Assembly: GCA_018400675.1 (NCBI GenBank) | Contig: JAGYMG010000012.1 | Coordinates: 1 to 12,500 of the forward strand | From: a bacterium | GTDB taxonomy: Bacteria > Patescibacteriota > Minisyncoccia > Minisyncoccales > CG1-02-41-26 | Direction of reading: 5' to 3' | Length of the DNA: 12,500 nucleotides | Shown: positions 6,956 through 12,500 of the stretch, piece after piece | Layout: every line of letters starts with the position of its first letter | Numbering within the stretch: position 1 is the first letter of the stretch | Translations under genes and position numbers: made by a program | The notes under the pieces: model-generated | The model's database searches: none | Told to the model about the DNA's origin: nothing | What the model saw: the letters and a program-made list of their open reading frames with translations, nothing else

Positions 6956-7051
6956 TTAATTAACAAATATTTTCCAGAGCGACCAGATAGCGAACAAGAA
7001 ACAGATTAAGATAACAATAAAATCAATAAGTTTTTCAATTGTTTTAGCCAT
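6956..7051 (-). CDS. 31-residue single-helix membrane microprotein
   Basis: An ATG frame at 7051-7049 encodes 31 residues and ends in TAA at 6958-6956. It begins MAKTIEKLIDF, continues with an uninterrupted hydrophobic helix (about 9-29, including IVILICFLFAIWSLW) and ends KIFVN. It fills the otherwise empty gap between ychF and the 102-residue membrane protein. Its ATG lies inside the last codons of ychF, with an eight-base overlap (ATGGCTAA) of the same geometry as two other junctions in this window. A cytosolic basic/acidic start, a full-length helix with two Trp, and coupled translation support a real gene. The short length means chance cannot be ruled out. No homologue is recognised. Confidence 0.5.
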   Translation of the reverse strand: MAKTIEKLIDFIVILICFLFAIWSLWKIFVN

Positions 7052-8087
7052 GTTCTATTTTAACAACATCACCATCATTTACAACATAGTCTCGACCAGC
7101 TGTTTTAAGCAATCCTTCTTCTTTAGCTTTCTTCCAGCCGCCGGCCTCCACTAACGCTTGCCAATTAATCACTGAGGCAGTAATAAAGTGTTCAGCAAAA
7201 TCATTATGAATCATTCCTGCTGCTTCTATAATATCAGCACCTTTCTTAATCGGCCAAGCTCTTGTTTGGTTCCCTCCAGTGATAGTAAAGAAAGTTATTA
7301 AAGATAATGATTGATAACATTTTTTAATTAATTTATCTAATTGAGGTTCTCCTAAGCCAAAATCTTTTTTTTCTTCTTCGTTTAATGCAGTGATATCCAA
7401 CTCTTCCCGAATATCCAGCCGGAGATAGCCGTTGCCTTTATTCTCCATTACTTTTTCCAGGTCGCTGATATCATTATTCTGATCGGCATTAAAAAGATAA
7501 ATCTGAGGCTTGGCTGTTAAAAGAAACAGTTCTGCCGGGGCTGAAGCAGACAGACTGGTATTCCCTTTTTCTAGCTCATCTTTTATTTCTTTTAGCTTTT
7601 CCTCCTCTCTTATTGCTGCTTTATCGCCAGCTTTAATAGCTTTTTGAATCTTTGTTATCCTTTTATCTATTGTTTCAATATCCTTTAAAATTAATTCCTG
7701 GTTGACTGTTGCTATATCTCTTTCTGGGTTAATATCCGCCTCTACATGAGCTATCTGTTCTGATTGGAAACGCCTCACTAGATGAAGAATAATATCAACC
7801 TCTCTGATGTGAGCCAAGAATTGATTGCCCAAACCCTGGCCTTCAGCTGCTCCTTTAACTAAACCAGCAATGTCTAAAAATTTAATAACAGCCGGGACAA
7901 TTTCTTTAGCCCGGCTAAGATTAGAGAGACTTATTAATCTCTGATCAGGCACCGTGACGATGCCTGTATTGGGTTCTATAGTACAAAAAGGATAATTAGA
8001 GATATCCACTGTTTGATTGGTCAGTGCCTTAAAGAGTGTTGATTTGCCAACATTTGGCAGACCAACGATACCAACAGAGAGTGACAT
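7044..8087 (-). CDS. ychF: Obg-like ATPase YchF
   Basis: A 347-residue ribosome-associated P-loop ATPase of the OBG/YchF family. It has the Walker A GLPNVGKST (9-17), the switch region NYPFCTIEPNTG (31-42), the G3 motif DIAGLVKGAAEGQGLGNQFL (72-91), a coiled-coil insertion around 125-180 and the C-terminal TGS-type domain (about 264-345, with RAWPIKKGADIIEAAG and DYVVNDGDVV). YchF proteins differ from true GTPases in the G4 motif and prefer ATP. Here the equivalent position reads FNADQN, without the usual acidic fourth residue. The family is linked to translation and stress responses. It follows greA by 14 bases, and its last codons contain the start of the microprotein. Confidence 0.97.
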   Translation of the reverse strand: MSLSVGIVGLPNVGKSTLFKALTNQTVDISNYPFCTIEPNTGIVTVPDQRLISLSNLSRAKEIVPAVIKFLDIAGLVKGAAEGQGLGNQFLAHIREVDIILHLVRRFQSEQIAHVEADINPERDIATVNQELILKDIETIDKRITKIQKAIKAGDKAAIREEEKLKEIKDELEKGNTSLSASAPAELFLLTAKPQIYLFNADQNNDISDLEKVMENKGNGYLRLDIREELDITALNEEEKKDFGLGEPQLDKLIKKCYQSLSLITFFTITGGNQTRAWPIKKGADIIEAAGMIHNDFAEHFITASVINWQALVEAGGWKKAKEEGLLKTAGRDYVVNDGDVVKIEHG

Positions 8088-8101
8088 AATATAAACAATA
8101 A

Positions 8102-8557
8102 TTAGGAGATTTTAATAATCTTATACCTAATCTTCCCAGCTGGTGTTTCAATTTCAACAGAATCACCTTTTTTCTTGTTTAACAAAAGCCTACCCAAAGG
8201 AGAATCATAGGAGATTCTGCTATTAGTTGGATCTGACTCTTCAGGGTCAACAATCTTAAAAGTATTTTTCCCTTTTTGAGATTCCAAATCTACCTTAGCG
8301 CCGATATAAACAGCGTCTGTTTTAGTTGGTTTTTTTACTACTATTGCTTCTTCAATCTTTTTTTCTAATTCCACAATCTCCCTTTCCAACATATCCTTGT
8401 CTTCTTTAGCTTGCTGATAAGCAGCATTCTCGCTGAGATCACCAAAGCTGACTGCTTTTTCAAGGCGCTTGGCTATGTCTTTTCTTCCCTCCCCTTTTAG
8501 TCCTTCCAGTTTTTTCTTTAGTTTTTCTAAAGTTTCTTTTTCAAGATATTTAGGCAT
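8102..8557 (-). CDS. greA: Transcription elongation factor GreA
   Basis: A 151-residue GreA/GreB-family factor that enters the RNA polymerase secondary channel and stimulates cleavage of backtracked transcripts. The N-terminal coiled coil (about 5-75) has the tip motif FGDLSENAAY with Asp40 and Glu43, the acidic residues needed to hold the catalytic metal. The C-terminal FKBP-like domain (about 80-151) contains DPEESDPTNSRISYDSPLGRLLL and a final IKYRIIKIS-like strand. Length is normal for GreA (about 158 in E. coli). Upstream is a 32-base gap holding a candidate promoter, so greA-ychF may be transcribed independently as well as by read-through. Confidence 0.97.
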   Translation of the reverse strand: MPKYLEKETLEKLKKKLEGLKGEGRKDIAKRLEKAVSFGDLSENAAYQQAKEDKDMLEREIVELEKKIEEAIVVKKPTKTDAVYIGAKVDLESQKGKNTFKIVDPEESDPTNSRISYDSPLGRLLLNKKKGDSVEIETPAGKIRYKIIKIS

Positions 8558-8572
8558 AAAATTATTCTCTTA

Positions 8573-8600
8573 ATTCTACTCTTTTAAAATTAATTGTAAA
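8573..8600 (-). promoter_or_regulatory. Candidate promoter for greA-ychF
   Basis: On the minus strand, TTTACA (8600-8595) and TAGAAT (8578-8573) are separated by 16 bp. Each differs from the sigma-70 consensus at one position. The -35 box overlaps the last codons of the MagIII-like gene. Initiation would fall near 8566, giving a leader of about nine bases before the greA ATG. In an A/T-rich genome such matches also arise by chance. Confidence 0.35.
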
Positions 8601-9225
8601 GTTGACTTTTAGCATAATGCTGCTCTGCTATAACAATCAGAGCATGATAGTCCTGATAAAGGCGGTAGTCCTTTTTAACCTTTGTCTGAAATAATGTTTG
8701 TAAGTGTTCATAGGAAAATTTGTTAGTTATCTTTTTTCTCTTTGCGAACCTCCTGGTGTATTGATCTATAACAAAAACTGGTTGCTCAAAGGCATAAAGG
8801 AGAATCGCATCAGCCGTTTCCTTACCTACGCCCTTGACCTTTATTAATTTTTCCCTCAAGGGAAGAAGATTGCTCTTATCAATCTTTTCAAAATCTTCAT
8901 AATTGGCAACAAGAAAATCAACTAGATTAAAAAGATATTTGGTTTTTGTCTTATAAAAACCGGACGGTTTTATCAAATTAGCAACTTTTCTTTTCTCCTT
9001 TTCAAGAGCAGCTATATCCTTGAGTGTTTTAATACCAGCCTTGTTAAGATTGTCCAGGGCTTGGCAAACATTATTCCAATTAGTTTGCTGAGTAAGAATA
9101 GCTCCCATTATTACCCTTTCTTTATCTGCTTTGCTCTTTGGCCTCTTACACCAATGAAGCCATTGGTCTTTAGGGTGCCCGTGCCGCTTGCGCAATTCTC
9201 TATAAATCTTTTGGAGTTTATTCAT
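8590..9225 (-). CDS. HhH-GPD DNA glycosylase, MagIII-like (endonuclease III superfamily)
   Basis: A 211-residue helix-hairpin-helix base-excision enzyme. Landmarks are GAILTQQTNWNNV (41-53), KPSGFYKTKTKYL (86-98), the HhH motif IKVKGVGKETADAIL (128-142) and VIDQYTRRFAKR (152-163), with Asp154 as the catalytic aspartate. Two features separate it from endonuclease III. The lysine that makes Nth a beta-lyase (GVGRKT) is replaced by Glu136 (GVGKET). The C-terminus has no cysteines, so the 4Fe-4S cluster is absent. Both traits, and the overall motifs, resemble Helicobacter pylori 3-methyladenine glycosylase MagIII, suggesting a monofunctional glycosylase for alkylated bases. Its ATG overlaps the stop of the DUF167 gene by eight bases (ATGAATAA). 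Confidence 0.85.
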   Translation of the reverse strand: MNKLQKIYRELRKRHGHPKDQWLHWCKRPKSKADKERVIMGAILTQQTNWNNVCQALDNLNKAGIKTLKDIAALEKEKRKVANLIKPSGFYKTKTKYLFNLVDFLVANYEDFEKIDKSNLLPLREKLIKVKGVGKETADAILLYAFEQPVFVIDQYTRRFAKRKKITNKFSYEHLQTLFQTKVKKDYRLYQDYHALIVIAEQHYAKSQLYN

Positions 9226-9445
9226 CTCTTTTTATCTTGAATATTTTATTTGTCTGCCGAGCTCCTTTTATCAGTTTTATCTTAGCCGGAGCAACCTTAT
9301 AATATTGAGCTAAAATAATAATCAGCCTTTTGTTGGCCTGATTATTAATTGGTTTTTCTTTTATCCTGATCTCCAAGCTGTTTTCCTTTTTTTCTTTAAT
9401 TGACTCTTTTTTAGCTTGAAGGAATACTCTTGCCTTAACAAACAT
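9218..9445 (-). CDS. DUF167 / YggU family protein
   Basis: A 75-residue basic protein with the DUF167 pattern: an N-terminal strand MFVKARVF, the core IRIKEKPINNQANKRLIIILAQ and the C-terminal IKLIKGARQTNKIFKIK. The QANKRLI and KGARQTNKI motifs correspond to the family's conserved ANK and G-x-x-S/T-R-x-K positions. The cellular role of the family is unknown. I chose the ATG at 9445-9443, one base after the preceding stop. A TTG three codons earlier would overlap the upstream gene and add only three residues. The 3' end overlaps the glycosylase start by eight bases. Confidence 0.85.
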   Translation of the reverse strand: MFVKARVFLQAKKESIKEKKENSLEIRIKEKPINNQANKRLIIILAQYYKVAPAKIKLIKGARQTNKIFKIKRDE

Positions 9446-9446
9446 A

Positions 9447-9773
9447 TTAACCAACAGGACTGCCCGGGATTACTTCTTTGTCTGGTCTCAAGAGCACTGC
9501 TCCGTTATCTTTAGCTGCTAAAAGCATGCCCTGACTCTCCAGACCAAAAATAGTCCTTGGTTCCAAGTTAGCCACTATAACTATCTCCTGTCCGATTAAT
9601 GATTCAGGCTGATAGGATGCCTGGATACCAGCAACAATCTGTCTTGTTTCTTCTTCCTTGTCAGACAAAGATAATTGCAACTTTATTAACTTATCAGAAC
9701 CAGGGACTTTCTCTGCTTCTAATATCTTGGCAATCCTGAGATCAATTTTTTTAAAATCTTCAAAGCTAATCAT
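9447..9773 (-). CDS. Stand-alone tRNA-binding OB-fold protein (MetRS C-terminal / beta-subunit type)
   Basis: A 108-residue OB-fold protein of the EMAPII/Arc1p/CsaA family. It has ISFEDFKKIDLRIAKILEAE (2-21), the motif KVPGSDKLIKLQLSL (22-36), RQIVAGIQASY (44-54) and the C-terminal signature NLEPRTIFGLESQGMLLAA (69-87). This is the domain fused to the C-terminus of many bacterial methionyl-tRNA synthetases, where it raises tRNA affinity. Here the catalytic part is absent from the window and the frame starts cleanly, so this is a separate gene rather than a fragment. It may be a detached MetRS beta subunit or a CsaA-like tRNA-binding chaperone; the sequence resembles the MetRS type more closely. 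It lies nine bases after the CAP gene. Confidence 0.9.
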   Translation of the reverse strand: MISFEDFKKIDLRIAKILEAEKVPGSDKLIKLQLSLSDKEEETRQIVAGIQASYQPESLIGQEIVIVANLEPRTIFGLESQGMLLAAKDNGAVLLRPDKEVIPGSPVG

Positions 9774-9782
9774 AAATGAGAT

Positions 9783-10658
9783 TTAGTTATTTTTAAAATC
9801 AGCAATACATTGATTAAACAAATTAATCGTCTGATCATATTGTTTAATTAGAGCCTCTATCTCTGTTACTAACTCATTGTAGAGAGCAACATAATCATTA
9901 TATGTCTCTACTGCATCCCTGTAAACCGCCCCTCGTTTTGGCTGCATATTTATTATTTTCTCTTCCAATGTCTCCAGGGTATCTTCTATTTCCTCTAACC
10001 GTTCTTTTTTTAATTCTATTTCCTCGGCTAACAAGGGGTCCGGTTCCGGACAAAGCGAAGCAGGAGTAGCAAAATGCTGAACTGCTAACCAGGTGAGATT
10101 ATTATCAAAATCAGATTGCTTAACGGCTATGCCAATAGCCCGATAGCCAGGATTAAGAATATTAGCTCGATGGCCCGGACTGTCCATCCAGGCAGATACT
10201 AAGGCCTGGCTGTCCTTAAAATTACCCAGGGCAAGATTTTCTCCGGCCAAAATAAACTGATAGCCCGTCTGATCTATTAGGTCAGAAACTTTCTCTCCCG
10301 AAGGAGCATCATGGCTAAAATATTGCCTCGCAAACATATCGTCAACCTTTAAGCCGGCACTCTGGTTAAGGAGATGATTTTCTGACAATGGCGCCAGGCC
10401 ATTGTCTTCTCTTTCCTGATTAACAAGCTGAATAATCAATTGGCTATCTAAAAAAGAAGCAGGGTGGTCTTCTGACGAACGCAAGGGAGCAGGGCTGGAC
10501 ACCCTTCTTTTAATTTTCTCTATCACGCTATCTGTGATCCCCTCCCTACTGTTAATCTCAAATAAAAATCGCTGATAACCGCTGCTAATATCATCCCAAA
10601 ACAGAAACAGGCCAGTGAGAAAGAAAAGAATGATTAAACTGTATACTATTTTTTTCAT
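9783..10658 (-). CDS. Membrane-anchored CAP/SCP-domain protein with C-terminal coiled coil
   Basis: A 291-residue extracytoplasmic protein. An N-terminal hydrophobic helix (about 4-21) acts as signal or anchor. A linker is followed by a CAP (SCP/PR-1) domain at about 73-200, with LVNQEREDNGLAPL (78-91), FSHDAPSG (His116), AGENLA (Glu140), SPGHRANILNPGYRAIGIA (His163) and AVQHFATP (His195). The His/Glu set expected in the CAP cleft is present. Bacterial CAP proteins of this YkwD type are secreted, often with unknown targets. The C-terminus (about 208-287) is a predicted antiparallel helical hairpin rich in Glu, Leu and Lys. The only two cysteines, Cys203 and Cys284, sit at its two ends. The gene follows rarA by six bases. 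Confidence 0.92.
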   Translation of the reverse strand: MKKIVYSLIILFFLTGLFLFWDDISSGYQRFLFEINSREGITDSVIEKIKRRVSSPAPLRSSEDHPASFLDSQLIIQLVNQEREDNGLAPLSENHLLNQSAGLKVDDMFARQYFSHDAPSGEKVSDLIDQTGYQFILAGENLALGNFKDSQALVSAWMDSPGHRANILNPGYRAIGIAVKQSDFDNNLTWLAVQHFATPASLCPEPDPLLAEEIELKKERLEEIEDTLETLEEKIINMQPKRGAVYRDAVETYNDYVALYNELVTEIEALIKQYDQTINLFNQCIADFKNN

Positions 10659-10664
10659 TGTCTA

Positions 10665-11927
10665 TTATTGCTTGGGTTGATAATATGTTTTTTCGCCCAG
10701 TTCATCAGGAAAATGCTTTTGGACTGGCTGCTTGTCCGGAAGATTATGAGCGTACTTATAATCCTTACCATAACCGATGTTTTTCATCAAGTCAGTGACA
10801 GCATTTCTCAGATGAAGAGGCACGCCAAAAGAACCCTTCTGAGCATCTACCCTAGCTTGTAGGAGAGCTTGATAGGAGGCATTATCCTTCGGGGCAGTAG
10901 CTAGATAGGTTGTTCCTTGAGCCAAATTAATTTCAGCTTCGGGCAAGCCAACATACTCTACTGCCTGGGCTACGGCTACTGCCAAAATGACAGCCTGGGG
11001 ATCAGCATTGCCAACATCCTCAGAGGCAAAAATAACCATGCGGCGAGCAATAAAGCGCGGATCTTCTCCCCCAGCTACCATCCGAGCCAACCAATAGAGA
11101 GCTCCGTTGGGATCAGAGTCTCTCATGCTTTTGATAAAGGCAGATATTAGATTATAGTGTTCTTCCCCTTTTTTATCATATCTCAGGGCATGCTCTTTCA
11201 GAATCTGGGAAACATCTTCAGCCCTTATTGTTTTCTTCTTATCCCCCTTGAGATAACCGGCGATAAATTCCAAGCCATTGAGCGCTACTCGGGCATCACC
11301 ATCAGCAAAGCTAATTAATCGCTCCAAGGCTTTATCGGTAATCTTTAATTTATATTTTCCTAATCCTCTTTCTTTGTCTTCCAAGGTGCTCAGGATTATT
11401 TTAGTCAAGGCTTCAGCTGAGAGGGATTTAAGGATATAAACAGCGGAACGGGAGAGCAGGGGTGAAATTACCTCAAAAGAGGGATTCTCGGTAGTTGCTC
11501 CAATCAATATTATTGTGCCGTCTTCAGCATAGGGCAGGAGCACATCTTGTTGATTTTTGCTGAAACGATGCAATTCATCAATAAAGAGAATCGTTCTCTC
11601 TTTTTTGAATTTTAACCTGTCCTTGGCCTTTTTTATCTCTTCTTTTAAATCCTTGACCCCGGTGGTGACTGCCGAAAATTTAATAAAGTGCGCTTTGGTT
11701 TGTTCAGCAATAATCCTGGCTAAAGTAGTCTTGCCCGAGCCCGGTGGTCCCCAAAAGATAAGGGAGCTGAGGTTGTCATTATTAATAGCCCGTCTTAAAG
11801 GGCTGTTCTCCCCCACTAATTCTTCCTGGCCAAAAAAGTCCTTAAAATCCCTTGGCCTCATTCTTTCCGCCAAAGGCGCTCCTTGCTTCAAGTGCTTATT
11901 GAAATTTTTTTCAAAGAGATCTTCCAT
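10665..11927 (-). CDS. rarA: Replication-associated recombination protein RarA (MgsA/WHIP AAA+ ATPase)
   Basis: A 420-residue AAA+ protein that acts at stalled or damaged replication forks. It contains PLAERMRP and DFFGQEELVG (18-39), Walker A GPPGSGKT (60-67), Walker B ILFIDELHRF (113-122), the sensor region GATTENPSF (143-151) and the arginine-finger segment SPLLSRS (155-161). A helical lid (ISFADGDARVALNGLE) follows. The C-terminal MgsA tetramerisation region has MRDSDPNGALYWLARMVAGGEDPRFIARRMVIFASEDVG and YLATAPKDNASY. Length and domain order are those of the family. Clamp-loader and RuvB proteins share the AAA core, but the SAFIKSMRDSDP C-terminal part is specific to RarA. It starts three bases after the DUF6485-like gene. 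Confidence 0.97.
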   Translation of the reverse strand: MEDLFEKNFNKHLKQGAPLAERMRPRDFKDFFGQEELVGENSPLRRAINNDNLSSLIFWGPPGSGKTTLARIIAEQTKAHFIKFSAVTTGVKDLKEEIKKAKDRLKFKKERTILFIDELHRFSKNQQDVLLPYAEDGTIILIGATTENPSFEVISPLLSRSAVYILKSLSAEALTKIILSTLEDKERGLGKYKLKITDKALERLISFADGDARVALNGLEFIAGYLKGDKKKTIRAEDVSQILKEHALRYDKKGEEHYNLISAFIKSMRDSDPNGALYWLARMVAGGEDPRFIARRMVIFASEDVGNADPQAVILAVAVAQAVEYVGLPEAEINLAQGTTYLATAPKDNASYQALLQARVDAQKGSFGVPLHLRNAVTDLMKNIGYGKDYKYAHNLPDKQPVQKHFPDELGEKTYYQPKQ

Positions 11928-11930
11928 AAC

Positions 11931-12125
11931 TTAACTATGGTCTTTGATAAAGCGATTAATAGAGCGATCATAAGTCTTTTCAGTTTCTTGGGAAAAATAG
12001 CAGGCTGGCAATTCATCTTTCTCCAGATGATGTTTAATACACTCGCAGCAAATTCCTTTCCGTGGGCAACCGGGATAAGTGCAAGGACAATCCTTTAAAT
12101 TTTCTTCTCTATTATGGCAATCCAT
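11931..12125 (-). CDS. Small 8-Cys protein, DUF6485-like
   Basis: A 64-residue protein with eight cysteines (3, 13, 15, 20, 26, 27, 29 and 42). The pattern CPCTYPGCPRKGICCECI is followed by a conserved-looking ELPACYF and EKTYDRSINRFI. I recall this arrangement as the DUF6485 family of uncharacterised small Cys-rich proteins. The cysteine spacing suggests binding of zinc or another metal, but no role is known. I chose the ATG at 12125-12123, giving MDC; a further in-frame ATG at 12143 and a TTG at 12155 would add hydrophobic and basic residues atypical of the family and would intrude on the promoter region. It is the first gene of the rarA operon, just downstream of a terminator. Confidence 0.8.
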   Translation of the reverse strand: MDCHNREENLKDCPCTYPGCPRKGICCECIKHHLEKDELPACYFSQETEKTYDRSINRFIKDHS

Positions 12126-12155
12126 ATATTTATATTTTAACATTTTTAGAAACAA
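12126..12155 (-). promoter_or_regulatory. A/T-rich promoter region for the DUF6485-rarA operon
   Basis: A promoter must lie between the terminator at 12153-12190 and the ATG at 12125 if this operon is independently transcribed. TAAAAT (12139-12134) is the best -10 candidate. It lies eight bases from the ATG, so the transcript would be almost or fully leaderless. An alternative is TTGTTT (12155-12150) with TATAAA (12134-12129) at 15 bp. Neither pair is convincing alone. Confidence 0.3.
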
Positions 12156-12190
12156 TTAAAAAAGACACGGAAATATTTCCCGTGTCTTCC
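12153..12190 (-). terminator. Rho-independent terminator (possibly bidirectional)
   Basis: A perfect 9-bp stem AAGACACGG (12162-12170) / CCGTGTCTT (12180-12188) encloses a nine-base A/T-rich loop. On the minus strand it is followed directly by a T tract (TTTTTTAATT). On the plus strand it is followed by CC and then TTTTTT, so it could work both ways. It lies five bases past the stop of the frame ending at 12195 and separates that unit from the rarA operon. Confidence 0.85.
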
Positions 12191-12194
12191 TTTT

Positions 12195-12500
12195 TTAAAT
12201 TAATAATAGTTCTTTTCTTTTCTTCTTATTCAATAAGATGCATTTCTTATTATGGGGTGGCAAACATGTCGTTGGGACAGGAGTACCCAAAGCCTTACAA
12301 CAAAGAATATCTCCTAAGATTAAAAAATTAGGGCACAGAGGCAATTTAATTTTGTGGTCATCTCTTAACCTTACCATTAAAGCTGCCCTTTTCTTAGCCC
12401 TCACCTTGAGCCGTGGTATGCTGTCTAATATCATACCATAAGCTCTTTTAGGGCTAACACTCCTCAAGACATCAAAACCAATTTTTTCTTTCACTAAATC
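12195..12500 (-). CDS. Unrecognised open frame, C-terminal part (5' end outside the window)
   Basis: A frame open from the window edge for 101 codons, ending in TAA eight bases before a strong terminator hairpin. It begins in-window with DLVKEKIGFDVLRSVSPKRAYG and has a basic middle (RLKVRAKKRAALMVRLR). Five cysteines lie in the C-terminal half, and the end is Lys-rich (LLNKKKRKELLLI). No family is recognised. An open frame this long outside known genes is unlikely by chance at this base composition, and the terminator fits a minus-strand unit. Against coding, the protein is much poorer in acidic residues than its neighbours, and the DNA is full of nested inverted repeats. A structured non-coding RNA is therefore a real alternative. 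It lacks the T-arm expected of tmRNA and I see no RNase P or SRP RNA signature. Confidence 0.4.
   Translation of the reverse strand, partial: DLVKEKIGFDVLRSVSPKRAYGMILDSIPRLKVRAKKRAALMVRLRDDHKIKLPLCPNFLILGDILCCKALGTPVPTTCLPPHNKKCILLNKKKRKELLLI
12394..12457 (-). repeat. Nested inverted repeat (multi-segment hairpin)
   Basis: Three perfectly paired segments are nested around one axis: TTAGCCCT (12457-12450) with AGGGCTAA (12401-12394), GAGC (12445-12442) with GCTC (12411-12408), and TGGTATG (12438-12432) with CATACCA (12420-12414). Small internal loops separate them and the terminal loop is 11 bases. That makes 19 base pairs in 64 bases. It lies inside the unrecognised open frame. Confidence 0.75.

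Noticed and set aside
11557..11934. 125-codon plus-strand frame opposite rarA
   Set aside because: It is antisense to the Walker A and B region of RarA, whose coding strand is unambiguous. It looks like a composition effect.
12238..12441. Plus-strand frame within the terminal structured region
   Set aside because: It is shorter than the opposite frame, no terminator follows it in the window, and it is probably a by-product of the inverted repeats. I did not annotate it, though a plus-strand RNA is not excluded.
12195..12500. tmRNA, RNase P RNA or SRP RNA
   Set aside because: I looked for the tmRNA T-arm and 3' CCA, the RNase P GAGGAAAGUC core and the SRP GGAAGG loop on both strands and found none in the visible part.
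1..12500. CRISPR arrays, insertion sequences, tRNA genes or a defence island
   Set aside because: No regularly spaced direct repeats, transposase or integrase-like protein, tRNA T-loop signature or defence-type domain was found. Codon use and base composition look uniform along the gene run.

Overview
The window is about 37% G+C by eye, densely packed, and coded entirely on the minus strand. Gene order in transcription direction therefore runs from high to low coordinates. Several things suggest a small-genome bacterium of the Candidate Phyla Radiation / Patescibacteria (Parcubacteria-like) type: low G+C, very short or overlapping gene junctions, few Shine-Dalgarno sequences, a MacAB-type transporter with no TolC-like partner in the window, compact proteins, and a ribosomal L7/L12 start with a long Lys/Glu extension. 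This placement is an inference from style and gene content, not from a phylogenetic marker search. UGA acts as a stop at the end of the MacA-like gene, which argues against the UGA-as-glycine code of some CPR lineages.

Layout, in transcription order. (1) 12500-12195: the tail of an open frame of unknown function, or possibly a structured RNA, ended by a strong hairpin terminator at 12153-12190. (2) 12125-8590: a probable operon with an 8-Cys DUF6485-like protein, RarA/MgsA AAA+ ATPase, a membrane-anchored CAP/SCP-domain protein, a stand-alone MetRS-C-terminal-type tRNA-binding domain, a DUF167 protein, and a MagIII-like HhH DNA glycosylase. (3) 8557-6638: greA, ychF, an unlisted 31-residue single-helix membrane microprotein overlapping ychF, and a 102-residue membrane protein; a candidate promoter sits just before greA. 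(4) 6632-775: a MacA-like membrane-fusion protein, LolD/MacB-type ATPase and MacB/FtsX-type permease (all overlapping), then pcm (protein-isoaspartate methyltransferase), mltG (lytic transglycosylase) and a DJ-1/PfpI protein. No terminator is visible between blocks 2, 3 and 4, so read-through along the whole stretch is likely. (5) 767-1: a promoter, a clear L10 autoregulatory leader ending in a terminator-like hairpin, rplJ (L10) and the first codons of probable rplL (L7/L12).

Functionally this is mostly housekeeping: replication-fork maintenance (RarA), base-excision repair (MagIII-like), transcript cleavage (GreA), ribosome-associated ATPase (YchF), envelope export and remodelling (MacAB-like, MltG, CAP protein), protein repair (Pcm, possibly DJ-1) and ribosomal stalk synthesis (L10, L12). 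I see no defence system, mobile element, CRISPR array, tRNA or rRNA. The observations most worth a second look are the L10 leader with overlapping alternative hairpins, the nested inverted repeats at 12394-12457 and around them, the microprotein at 6956-7051, and the Met/Gly-rich loop of the permease.
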